This document shows positions 15,284 through 23,134 of a DNA stretch of 31,549 nt, one piece after another. Source of the stretch: JABFSC01 sp031389045 (GTDB lineage Bacteria; Desulfobacterota; Binatia; Bin18); the NCBI GenBank assembly GCA_031389045.1, contig JANMSE010000027.1:1-31549 (forward strand), read 5' to 3'. The translations under genes were made by a program, and so were the position numbers. Numbering within the stretch: the stretch's first letter is position 1; every line of letters starts with the position of its first letter. The notes beneath the pieces were generated by a model, which made no database searches, was not told the DNA's origin, and saw only the letters and a list, made by a program, of their open reading frames with translations.

Positions 15284-16651
15284 ATGAAATTATTTCGATG
15301 GGGATTGGCGGCATTCGCCGTTGTAAGCCTCGTAACATCCATCACTCCCGCATCCGCCGAACTCTCACCTGGAACCAAATTAGGCAAAGCCAACTGCCAG
15401 GAGGCCAAAGACCTCCTGCCTGAGCATGTCATGGACAAATTCTGTGCTGGACAATACGAAGCAGAAATTATCGACGTCAAAGACGCTGATTTTCAGTACA
15501 GCCCCAAATTTAAGGCTGGGTCTGAATCCAACGCCGGGAAGTACTATGTGACCGACCAAGGGTACATGTACGAAACCGCCACCAAGAGCTGGCCCCATTT
15601 CTGGTACGGCTTCCCCTTCCCAGGACAGATTGATGACAAAGATCCCCAAGCGGCTAACAAAATCATGTATAATCATCAGGTTGCGCGATTCCAGGTTGAC
15701 GACGTCTACTGGTTTCTCGCGATCAAATGGGCGCGGCCCAGTGGATTTGACCGCTCCGTTGAGTTCGGTGCGTATGCCCGCTGGAACATTGGCCGTCATT
15801 CCGGCGCACCGACCGACAATCCGGATGATTGTTACCTGAAAGACTTGCTTTTTGGTGTGGCTCCGTATGACGTCGTCGGGGTGTCAAACATGACGTGGTG
15901 GCATACCGACCCCGACAAGTGGCAGTCCGTGTGGGCCTTCGTTCCCACCATTCGTCGCGTCCGTCGTCTGACCGCGTCGAACTCTTCGGAAGGGATGTTC
16001 GGTTCGACCATGGCTCGTGACGACGCGTACGGCTGGGGCGGAAAAATTCAGTACATGAACTGGAAGCTGATTGGTGCGAAAGATATCTTGGTGCCAATCG
16101 CTCCCACGGGAATCGAAAAGGCTATGATTGCTGGCGACCCGGCTCCGAAGAAACTCACGGCGGACCCCGGCATCATTAAGGTGAAAGGGCAGGTCCCGGC
16201 CGGACAGGTTCCCCGCATTACCTGGTCTCCAGAAGAAAAAATCATTCCTGGTTATGAAAAAGAAGGGTGGACTGGTGCCGCTTTTGCCCCAACCAATTTG
16301 AAATTGGCGAAACGGAAATGCTGGATCGTCGAAGCGATTCCGAAAGATCCCTACTACGCGTACGGTCGGCGTGTGATCTATATTGATCAAGCCGCGTACT
16401 GGGCGTATTGGGCGACCCTCTATGATCGTGCTGGCGAATACTGGAAGACGATCCTCTGGCAAGACAAAATGGCCTACACCCCAGGCCGTGACATGACGAC
16501 TCGGCATCCCTTCTTCGGTTCGGCTGAGGACGTGCGTCAGAATATGGCGACCTTCTTCGATGTCCAGTCGAAAGGGTACTTCACCGAGTATCAGCTCGGG
16601 CTCCCGGATACGACCTTTAGCACATCGAATCTATCTTCGATGGGTAAGTAA
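15284..16651 (+). CDS. Secreted DUF1329 domain protein
   Basis: Protein of 455 residues with a signal peptide (about 1-25, ending TPASA before ELSPG). The mature part is rich in Trp and Tyr, and shows the DUF1329 pattern: HFWYGFPFPGQ, the W-x-x-V-P-T-I-R-R-V-R-R-L segment at VWAFVPTIRRVRRL, and DDAYGWGGKIQYMNWKLIG. DUF1329 proteins have a LolB-like fold and are exported to the periplasm or outer membrane. They are often next to transporters or lipid or aromatic-compound genes, but their job is not known. The ATG follows AAAAAAGGAG. It is followed by repeat E and then a two-component system, which may or may not control it. Confidence 0.92.
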   Translation: MKLFRWGLAAFAVVSLVTSITPASAELSPGTKLGKANCQEAKDLLPEHVMDKFCAGQYEAEIIDVKDADFQYSPKFKAGSESNAGKYYVTDQGYMYETATKSWPHFWYGFPFPGQIDDKDPQAANKIMYNHQVARFQVDDVYWFLAIKWARPSGFDRSVEFGAYARWNIGRHSGAPTDNPDDCYLKDLLFGVAPYDVVGVSNMTWWHTDPDKWQSVWAFVPTIRRVRRLTASNSSEGMFGSTMARDDAYGWGGKIQYMNWKLIGAKDILVPIAPTGIEKAMIAGDPAPKKLTADPGIIKVKGQVPAGQVPRITWSPEEKIIPGYEKEGWTGAAFAPTNLKLAKRKCWIVEAIPKDPYYAYGRRVIYIDQAAYWAYWATLYDRAGEYWKTILWQDKMAYTPGRDMTTRHPFFGSAEDVRQNMATFFDVQSKGYFTEYQLGLPDTTFSTSNLSSMGK

Positions 16652-16656
16652 CGCCT

Positions 16657-16785
16657 AAAAAAGGGGAAACGGGAAAGAGGGAAAAAGGGGAAACGGAAGA
16701 TTCCAAGCCGCCCCCTTTCCCCGATTCTCCTATTCCCCCCTTTCCCCGTTTCCCCCCCTTTCCCATTTTCCCCTTTCTCTCCAGG
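16657..16785. repeat. Intergenic repeat locus E: purine arm and pyrimidine arm
   Basis: Starting six bases after the DUF1329 stop, an almost pure purine run of GGGAAAC/GGGAAAG-type units (about 16657-16703) is followed by an almost pure pyrimidine run of CCCCTTTC/CCCGTTT-type units (about 16711-16785). The arms are inverse (for example GGGGAAACGG against CCGTTTCCCC) and can pair as a large hairpin. It ends about 50 bases before the response regulator start. Confidence 0.82.
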
Positions 16786-16837
16786 TTGCATCATGGTACG
16801 GATGCTCGTGCCGCACTGCCCTTTGTCGTACTGAAGT

Positions 16838-17515
16838 ATGCGCATTCTGGTCATCGAAGACGAAAAGAAAGTCGCCAGCTTTATCCAGCGTGGCCTGGAA
16901 GCCGAGCATTACCAGGTCGATGTCGCTCACGACGGCGAGGCTGGGTTCCTCCAATTATTCGACAACGACTATGACGCGCTGATTCTTGACGTGATGCTGC
17001 CCAAACGTGATGGGTTGTCGATTTTACGCGACCTGCGTACGCGGAAGCTCGCGGTCCCGGTCCTCATGCTCACCGCACGTGATACCATCGCTGATAAAGT
17101 CGCCGGCCTCGACCAGGGCGCGGACGATTATCTCACCAAACCCTTCGCGTTCGAGGAATTGCTGGCGCGCTTGCGTGCACTCCTGCGACGAGGCGTGTCC
17201 TCTCCCGCGCCAGAACTCACCCTTGCTGACGTGCGGCTTGATTTGGTCACCCATCAAGTCACCCGCGCGGGCAAACGTATCGACCTCACCGTAAAAGAGT
17301 TCGCGTTACTTGAATTTTTCCTCCGTCAGCCGGGCCGAGTCTTGAGTCGAGCGCTCATTGCCCAGCATGTCTGGGGCGTCGATTTTGACACCTTCACCAA
17401 TGTGATTGATGTGTACGTGAACTATTTACGCAAGAAAATCGATACCGATTTCGAGCCGAAACTGCTCCACACCGTGCGCGGGGTCGGGTACGTGATGAAG
17501 ACCCCAGAGTTGTAG
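16838..17515 (+). CDS. OmpR-family response regulator (CusR/CzcR-like)
   Basis: Protein of 225 residues: an N-terminal receiver domain (1 to about 115) with acidic pocket EDE at 7-9, phosphorylated Asp51 (LILDVMLP) and the lysine of YLTKPFAFEELLARL, then a C-terminal winged-helix domain that ends with the usual VRGVGYVMKTPEL. The sequence type matches regulators for heavy-metal or copper resistance. It should bind DNA as a dimer when phosphorylated by the kinase encoded two bases downstream. Targets are not clear: no metal efflux genes are in the window. It follows the DUF1329 gene after repeat E. Confidence 0.93.
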   Translation: MRILVIEDEKKVASFIQRGLEAEHYQVDVAHDGEAGFLQLFDNDYDALILDVMLPKRDGLSILRDLRTRKLAVPVLMLTARDTIADKVAGLDQGADDYLTKPFAFEELLARLRALLRRGVSSPAPELTLADVRLDLVTHQVTRAGKRIDLTVKEFALLEFFLRQPGRVLSRALIAQHVWGVDFDTFTNVIDVYVNYLRKKIDTDFEPKLLHTVRGVGYVMKTPEL

Positions 17516-17517
17516 CC

Positions 17518-18936
17518 ATGCGATTGTGGCCTCGGACGCTCAGAGCACGGTTAACGTTGTGGTACACCGCCTTCTTCTCTGGGATGCTCGCGGTCTTAGG
17601 GATTAGCGCGTTGATCCTGTTGGATCGCGGCTTGCGCGACAACATCGATGCTTCCCTTCAGTCCGTCGCGCAAGCCATCGCCGAATCCTCACGGCGGCAG
17701 GCTTCGGTCGGAACGCCCTTTGATGATCTGCTTGATTCGATGCTGCCACCTGGCCTCACCGAACGATTCTTCAGTTTACTTGATCCGTTCGGTCGCCCCG
17801 ATCCGCGCGTCGCCTCGCGCAGCCGTCTCCACCTGCCACTCAGCGTGGAAGCCCTGCGCAACGCTGAGCAGGGGCAAGAAACCTATCAGACTCTGCGGAT
17901 GGCGGGGATGTCTGATTTTTCCATTCGGATGTTGACGTTGCCGGTCATCGAACGCGGTCGCATCATTCATCTCGTCCAAGTGGCCATGCCACTCGAAAGT
18001 ACCGAGGCGGCACGGTCTCGGTTCTTATTGATCTTGTTGACTCTGGCCCCTCTCGCGTTGGGTGGCGTAGCCGCGGGCGGGTGGTTTCTCGCTGGTCGCA
18101 CCTTGGCTCCGGTGGATCGTATGGTGGAGACCGCGCGCAAGATCGAGGCCGAGGATTTGTCCCAACGAATCGAGACAGGGGAAAGTAACGACGAGTTAGG
18201 CAGACTGGCGCGGGTCCTGAATGACATGCTGATGCGTCTGGAAAGTTCCTTCGCGGCGGTGCGGCACTTCAGCGCCGACGCGGCGCATGAACTGCGAACG
18301 CCCCTGACCATTCTCAAGGGCGAGATCGAAGTCGCCCTGCGCGCTCCTCGTCCTGACGAGGAGTATCGGCGCGTGCTAGGGAGCTGTCTCGAAGAAGTGG
18401 ATCGGTTGAGCACGCTCGTTCAGGACCTGCTGTTCCTGGCCCGCTCTGACAGCGGCAACCTGGAGGCTGGCAAAACACCGGTCAATGTGGAAGATGTCGT
18501 GGTGGATGTCGCGCCCTCGCTTCAGGCGTTAGCCGAAGCAACGGGTGTGACCTTTACTGTGACGACAACCACGCCAGCGTGGGTTGCGGGCAATGCGTCC
18601 ATGTTGTTTCGTCTGCTGTTCAATCTCGGAGAAAATGCCATCAAATACACGCAGGCTGGGGGAGCTGTCGAAGTCGCTCTGCGACGGAATGGCCAGGAAG
18701 CCACACTTGAAGTGAGGGACACCGGGCCAGGGATTCCATCGGAGGAGCAAGCCCGCATCTTTGATCGGTTCTATCGGAGTGATCCTGCCCGCAGCCGCGG
18801 CGGGACTGGCCTGGGTCTTGCCTTGGCGCGTTCAATCGTTCTTCTTCATCACGGACACCTGACGGTCGAAAGCACGGAGGGCCGGGGCAGTTGTTTTCGG
18901 GTGGTGTTGCCGGTGGTGACTCCACCGGCAATGTAG
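17518..18936 (+). CDS. Heavy-metal-type sensor histidine kinase
   Basis: Protein of 472 residues: a first transmembrane helix at about 15-38, a periplasmic sensor of about 130 residues, a second helix near 166-192, a HAMP segment (LAPVDRMVETARKIEAEDLSQRI), the H-box with phospho-accepting His257 (FSADAAHELRTPLT), the N-box (GENAIKY), and the G-boxes (DTGPGIP and GGTGLGLALA). This is the CusS-type architecture. The ATG starts two bases after the response regulator stop, so the two form a matched pair. The signal is not determined. It converges on hsdR with only four bases between the stops and no obvious terminator. Confidence 0.93.
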   Translation: MRLWPRTLRARLTLWYTAFFSGMLAVLGISALILLDRGLRDNIDASLQSVAQAIAESSRRQASVGTPFDDLLDSMLPPGLTERFFSLLDPFGRPDPRVASRSRLHLPLSVEALRNAEQGQETYQTLRMAGMSDFSIRMLTLPVIERGRIIHLVQVAMPLESTEAARSRFLLILLTLAPLALGGVAAGGWFLAGRTLAPVDRMVETARKIEAEDLSQRIETGESNDELGRLARVLNDMLMRLESSFAAVRHFSADAAHELRTPLTILKGEIEVALRAPRPDEEYRRVLGSCLEEVDRLSTLVQDLLFLARSDSGNLEAGKTPVNVEDVVVDVAPSLQALAEATGVTFTVTTTTPAWVAGNASMLFRLLFNLGENAIKYTQAGGAVEVALRRNGQEATLEVRDTGPGIPSEEQARIFDRFYRSDPARSRGGTGLGLALARSIVLLHHGHLTVESTEGRGSCFRVVLPVVTPPAM

Positions 18937-18940
18937 CGGT

Positions 18941-21900
18941 TCAAGATACGCTCTCTCCCTCTCCGAGTGCCGACTCGTTCACGAGGCTCCCGATTTGCTT
19001 CTGTAACTTCTGATACACCTCCGAGGCCATCCGCGCGCCGATCACTTTGCGGAAGCCTTCCTCATTCATAAAGCGCGCGAAGATTTCTTCATTCTGCTCC
19101 ATGCGCTCGACAAAGAGGGTATCAAGCAGATGGGTGAAAACAAGAACGAATTTGTCTACTGGATTAACCCGCGCCGCTTGTTGCAGACTGGCATCTGCTA
19201 ACGCCGCCTCCATGATCTGATCGAAGAAGAGCTGGTCCGCCTCGGTGAAGTCCGTGCCGAATCGTTCATTGACCACATCAATCAATCGCGAAAACCGCAC
19301 GACTTCTTCTCGCACTAACCCACTCCCAACCTCAGTTGGGCCATCCAGCGGTCTCGCGTTTCCTTCCTTCAGACTGATGGACCCCTCGCTCATCTTCTGT
19401 AAACGATAGTATTCCAGTCGCACTTCATCATCAAAATTGTAGCGCGGGCCGCTGTTCCGTTTTGGCAACTTCGCGGACAGGTGGCGAAGAAAGGTGTACA
19501 GCCGTTCGAGGTCGGAATCCTGATAGGGAATGATCTGACTGAGGAACGCATACAGGTTGCGAAATGCTTGCAGCTTGCCACGCCAGAGTTCGGCTTCCTC
19601 TTCGTCGCTCTCCTGCAAAGCGCGGAAGCGGTCCACGGCAGGGTCGAGTGCGGCATTCATCGCCTGATGGTCAGCAGGACTCTGACGCTCTCTGGGCTTA
19701 AAGAAGATCAAGCAGAAACGCTGGACCTCCTCCGCAAGATACACCCCCGTGCCGTCGAGGTCGGCTTTGATCTGATACATACGAGCCGGGTCAACTTCCT
19801 CGCCCATCTCCGCCCCTTCGTAGAACTGCTTGAACGCCTCTTGAATTTCCTGTCGGTCGTTCACGAAATCGAGGACGAAGGTATCCTCTTTCAGTGGGTG
19901 CATCCGATTCAAGCGCGACAGCGTCTGCACGGCCTGAATCCCAGCAAGCCGTTTGTCCACATACATGGTGTGTAAAAACGGCTGATCGAATCCAGTTTGG
20001 TATTTCTCGGCGACGAGCAACACACGATATTCTGGAGCCGCGAATTTTTCCGGTAACTCCTTTTCCTTGACGCCGTTGTTCATCCCCTCTTCGGTGTAGG
20101 TTTTGTCGGGAATCTTGTCGTCGAGGACCGTTCCTGAAAACGCGATCAGCGTCTTGATCGGATAACCCTTCTCTTTGATGTAGTCGTCAAAACTTTCCTT
20201 GTAGCGCACCGCTTCGAGCCGAGAGCCGGTCACAACCATCGCCTTGGCTTTGCCGCCCATCTTGTGGCGCGTGACGGCATTGAAGTGCTCGACCATGATT
20301 TCAGTCTTTTGGGCGATGTTATGGGGATGAAGGCGGAGAAACCGTGCCAATGCCTTGGCCGCTTTCTTTCGTTCCACGTTGGGATCATCTTCACACGCTT
20401 TGAGGAGTCTGAAGTAGGTGGCATAGGACGTGTAGTGCTGCAACACGTCCATGATGAAGCCTTCTTCAATCGCCTGCCGCATGGTGTAGCGATGAAAAGG
20501 CTGACCGTTGCGACCGAACACCGCCAGCGTCTTATGTTTGGGCGTCGCGGTAAAAGCAAAGAAACTCAAGTTCGCTTGGCGTCCGCGTTGGGCCATACTG
20601 CGAAACAGCGGCGACATGTCTTCCAGACCTTCCTCCGCTGCGCGTTGCCGCGCTTCCTTCCGCAGGTCTTCACCGCCGAGCACCCCTTTCAACTCAGTTG
20701 ATGCTTCACCCGATTGCGAGCTGTGCGCCTCGTCAATAATGACCGCGTAACGGTGAGTAGGAAGAACCTCGCTTCCCGGCTCGCCACGCGCTTCCGCGAG
20801 TTTCAACAACTGCCGCGACACGAACGGGAACTTTTGCTGTGTGGTAATAATGATCGGCACGCCACTTTCGAGCGCTTCCGCGAGTTGCTTGGAATTCTCG
20901 TCAATCTTCTGTACCACGCCTTGGCGGTGCTCGAATTGATAGATGGTGTCCTGCAATTGCTGGTCGAGCACGAGCCGGTCAGTCACGACAATCACGCTGT
21001 CGAAGACCCGCTGGTCCTGTGCATTGTGCAGCGAGGCTAAGCGATGCGCGAGCCAGCCAATCGTGTTGCTTTTGCCGCTCCCGGCGGAATGCTCAACAAG
21101 GTAGTTATGTCCCGGTCCTTCCTTGCGAGCCGCTGCCTCCAGTTGCCGTACCGCCTGAAGCTGGTGATAGCGAGGAAAGATCATGGCTTCCGTCTTCACC
21201 TTGCGGCCTTCTTCCGTGCGTCGCTCTTCGCCTTGCAGATGAAGAAAACGTGCAAGAAGGTCGAGCAAACTGTCCCGCTGCAATACTTCTTCCCACTGGT
21301 AGGCCGTGCGATAGGTGCGCCCCCGCGGGTCGGGTGGATTGCCTGCGCCGTCATCATGCCCTTTGTTGAACGGCAGAAAGTGCGTCGCCCCGCCTGCCAG
21401 CCGTGTGGTCATGAACACCGCCTCGGTATCGACCGAAAAATGCACTAACGTCCGCCGCTTGAACTCAAAGATCGGCTCGCGCGGGTCACGGTCCTGGCAG
21501 TATTGTTCCCGCGCATTCCTTTCTGTTTGACCAGTGAGCGGGTTCTTCAACTCGAGCGTCGTAACCGGCACTCCATTCAGGCTGATGGTGACATCAAGTG
21601 ATTTTTCGTTGCGTTCGCTGAAGTGCAACTGCCGGGTGAGGCCAACGCGATTAGCGGCATAGCGTGCCTCCAGTTCAGGATTCAGCCCATGCGCCGCCTT
21701 GAAGAAGGCAATATGTAGCGTCCGTCCATAACACTTGAAGCCGTGCCGCAAGGTCGCCGACGAGCCGTAAGTGTCCATCCATTTGCACAAGTCGGTCAGC
21801 ACCTGTTCGCCGGTTTTCACTCCGTGCAGTGCCTCAAGCTTTGCCCACTCTTTGGGCTGCGTCTCGCGGATGAACCCAAGTACAACTTCAGGGAAAATCG

Positions 21901-22003
21901 CCCGCGCTCGGTCGAAACTTCCGCTGTTCACCGTCACGTAGCCATTAGCCAGCAGATGAAATTCGATGACCGTCTCGAAACTCTTTTCGTGTATTTCAGG
22001 CAT
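18941..22003 (-). CDS. hsdR: Type I restriction endonuclease subunit R
   Basis: Protein of about 1020 residues that translocates and cleaves DNA lacking the host methylation. An N-terminal PD-(D/E)xK nuclease carries Asp137, Glu151 and Lys153 in LDVTISLNGVPVTTLELKNP, with QT further on. The SF2 motor has Walker A SAGSGKSNT (about 306-314), DEAH at 424-427 (VIIDEAHSSQ) and FTATPKHKT, with helicase domain 2 following (SRLNRMHP, VLDFVND). The C-terminal part is helical. I chose ATG 22003 (MPEIHEKSFE) over the TTG at 22012. It is the last gene of the operon, 95 bases after the BrnA-like gene, so it could have its own promoter. Confidence 0.95.
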   Translation of the reverse strand: MPEIHEKSFETVIEFHLLANGYVTVNSGSFDRARAIFPEVVLGFIRETQPKEWAKLEALHGVKTGEQVLTDLCKWMDTYGSSATLRHGFKCYGRTLHIAFFKAAHGLNPELEARYAANRVGLTRQLHFSERNEKSLDVTISLNGVPVTTLELKNPLTGQTERNAREQYCQDRDPREPIFEFKRRTLVHFSVDTEAVFMTTRLAGGATHFLPFNKGHDDGAGNPPDPRGRTYRTAYQWEEVLQRDSLLDLLARFLHLQGEERRTEEGRKVKTEAMIFPRYHQLQAVRQLEAAARKEGPGHNYLVEHSAGSGKSNTIGWLAHRLASLHNAQDQRVFDSVIVVTDRLVLDQQLQDTIYQFEHRQGVVQKIDENSKQLAEALESGVPIIITTQQKFPFVSRQLLKLAEARGEPGSEVLPTHRYAVIIDEAHSSQSGEASTELKGVLGGEDLRKEARQRAAEEGLEDMSPLFRSMAQRGRQANLSFFAFTATPKHKTLAVFGRNGQPFHRYTMRQAIEEGFIMDVLQHYTSYATYFRLLKACEDDPNVERKKAAKALARFLRLHPHNIAQKTEIMVEHFNAVTRHKMGGKAKAMVVTGSRLEAVRYKESFDDYIKEKGYPIKTLIAFSGTVLDDKIPDKTYTEEGMNNGVKEKELPEKFAAPEYRVLLVAEKYQTGFDQPFLHTMYVDKRLAGIQAVQTLSRLNRMHPLKEDTFVLDFVNDRQEIQEAFKQFYEGAEMGEEVDPARMYQIKADLDGTGVYLAEEVQRFCLIFFKPRERQSPADHQAMNAALDPAVDRFRALQESDEEEAELWRGKLQAFRNLYAFLSQIIPYQDSDLERLYTFLRHLSAKLPKRNSGPRYNFDDEVRLEYYRLQKMSEGSISLKEGNARPLDGPTEVGSGLVREEVVRFSRLIDVVNERFGTDFTEADQLFFDQIMEAALADASLQQAARVNPVDKFVLVFTHLLDTLFVERMEQNEEIFARFMNEEGFRKVIGARMASEVYQKLQKQIGSLVNESALGEGESVS

Positions 22004-22098
22004 AAAAATCAAATAGCCGTCAAATAAGATTCACATACTCTTTGTCTTAGAAGCGCCACTTTTCCCGCCGCCTCGATGAAAGCCGCACGACGTTCCTT

Positions 22099-22383
22099 TC
22101 AAACGGTCGCGTCTCGATAGGCCTTGAGTACCGCATTCATGCGCGTCTGCCAGCCTGCGCCCAGGGAGCGATACCAGGCCAGCACATCCGCATCAATACG
22201 CAAGGCAATCTGTTCTTTGCGTTCCTGCTCAGCTTTCGCGGGGCGACCACGCTTCGCGCGCAACTCTGCCACGCCACGGTGGGCAATCGCCCCCTCCCAA
22301 AACGACCGCACAGCGGCTTTGTCGTGGGTGTCATACGGCACATCAGCCTGGGGGGTATTCTCGGAAATACGCTTTTTGCTCAT
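22099..22383 (-). CDS. BrnA-like antitoxin/repressor, without a BrnT partner
   Basis: Protein of 94 residues matching BrnA antitoxins at the C-terminal half: KRGRPAKAEQERKEQIALRIDADVLAWYRSLGAGWQTRMNAVLKAYRDA, a ribbon-helix-helix region with the R-I-D-x-D-V-L-x-W and G-x-G-W-Q-T-R-x-N elements. BrnA binds its own promoter and neutralises BrnT, a RelE-fold toxin normally encoded just upstream. Here the upstream gene is the HNH nuclease, so there is no visible toxin. The gene is directly before hsdR and may repress it or serve a role in this defence operon. It is 49 bases after the HNH gene. Confidence 0.82.
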   Translation of the reverse strand: MSKKRISENTPQADVPYDTHDKAAVRSFWEGAIAHRGVAELRAKRGRPAKAEQERKEQIALRIDADVLAWYRSLGAGWQTRMNAVLKAYRDATV

Positions 22384-22432
22384 GGGGTTCCGCCTCTCTA
22401 CAGGAAATCATTCGGGGACCATCCTCAATGAT

Positions 22433-23134
22433 TCATCGTAGTGCCCTCTTGCTTTGCCGAATCGCCTCGACACGAATGATATGCCTCTGTAGTGCCTGTT
22501 TAAGTACGAAGCAAAACGGCTCAAGAGGACTGCGGTTCTGTTCTGCTGCCGTGAGACCATTAAGCCGTGCCCGTGCTCTATGCAGATCGAGGGATGCCTG
22601 TCCCCGTCCGCGTATTCCCAGCGTTGCCTCAATTGCTGCCTTGCGCAATTGTTGAATCAATTTGTGATTGAGACCCAGTCGAGCAATTGTCTCTGTCGCG
22701 GCGGTGTCCGGTAGATCGTTTGCTTTGATCTCGCCATTCAGCGTAAAGGAGAACCTTTCTTCACAGCCTGGCCGAAGTGGCGATACAAATAGCGCTACCT
22801 CTGTCGTGTGAGGCCACGACCCCTTCTTGTGCGCGCCGTACGGCAATCCTGGAGCGTTGGGTGCCGGTACACACGCGAGCATGTTGGAGTAGGAGACGTC
22901 TTCGCCGTTTACGCAGTGGGCCTGCGGCTTTGGGTGTTCGATATGGCAACTCGTCTCGTCTATCCGACGACCGGTATAGGCACAGAGTCCGCCTTGCTCG
23001 GTCACGAGCGCTTGCCTAATCTCTCTTCGCAGGTCGGCCTCAATCAGATCGTACCCGAAGTTTGGGTCGTTTTGCTGTGCCGCTCGCCACTGGGTTAGGC
23101 TCTGCGGCTCATTCCTTTTCTGAATATGTCGCAT
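22433..23134 (-). CDS. ptuB: HNH endonuclease of TIGR02646/PtuB type (Septu-like)
   Basis: Protein of 233 residues. The nuclease core lies at residues 50-100: LCAYTGRRI at 50-58, then CHIEHPKPQ at 63-71 with the catalytic-type His, and SYSNMLACVPA further on. This is the TIGR02646 pattern of HNH nucleases that pair with AAA ATPases in Septu and in some retron systems. The first zinc-type pair here reads CAYT rather than CxxC, a known variation in some members as far as I can tell. I place the start at ATG 23134, overlapping the ATPase gene by 26 bases; a longer ORF from 23344 lies inside that gene. Function: probably DNA or RNA cleavage in phage defence. Confidence 0.8.
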   Translation of the reverse strand: MRHIQKRNEPQSLTQWRAAQQNDPNFGYDLIEADLRREIRQALVTEQGGLCAYTGRRIDETSCHIEHPKPQAHCVNGEDVSYSNMLACVPAPNAPGLPYGAHKKGSWPHTTEVALFVSPLRPGCEERFSFTLNGEIKANDLPDTAATETIARLGLNHKLIQQLRKAAIEATLGIRGRGQASLDLHRARARLNGLTAAEQNRSPLEPFCFVLKQALQRHIIRVEAIRQSKRALR

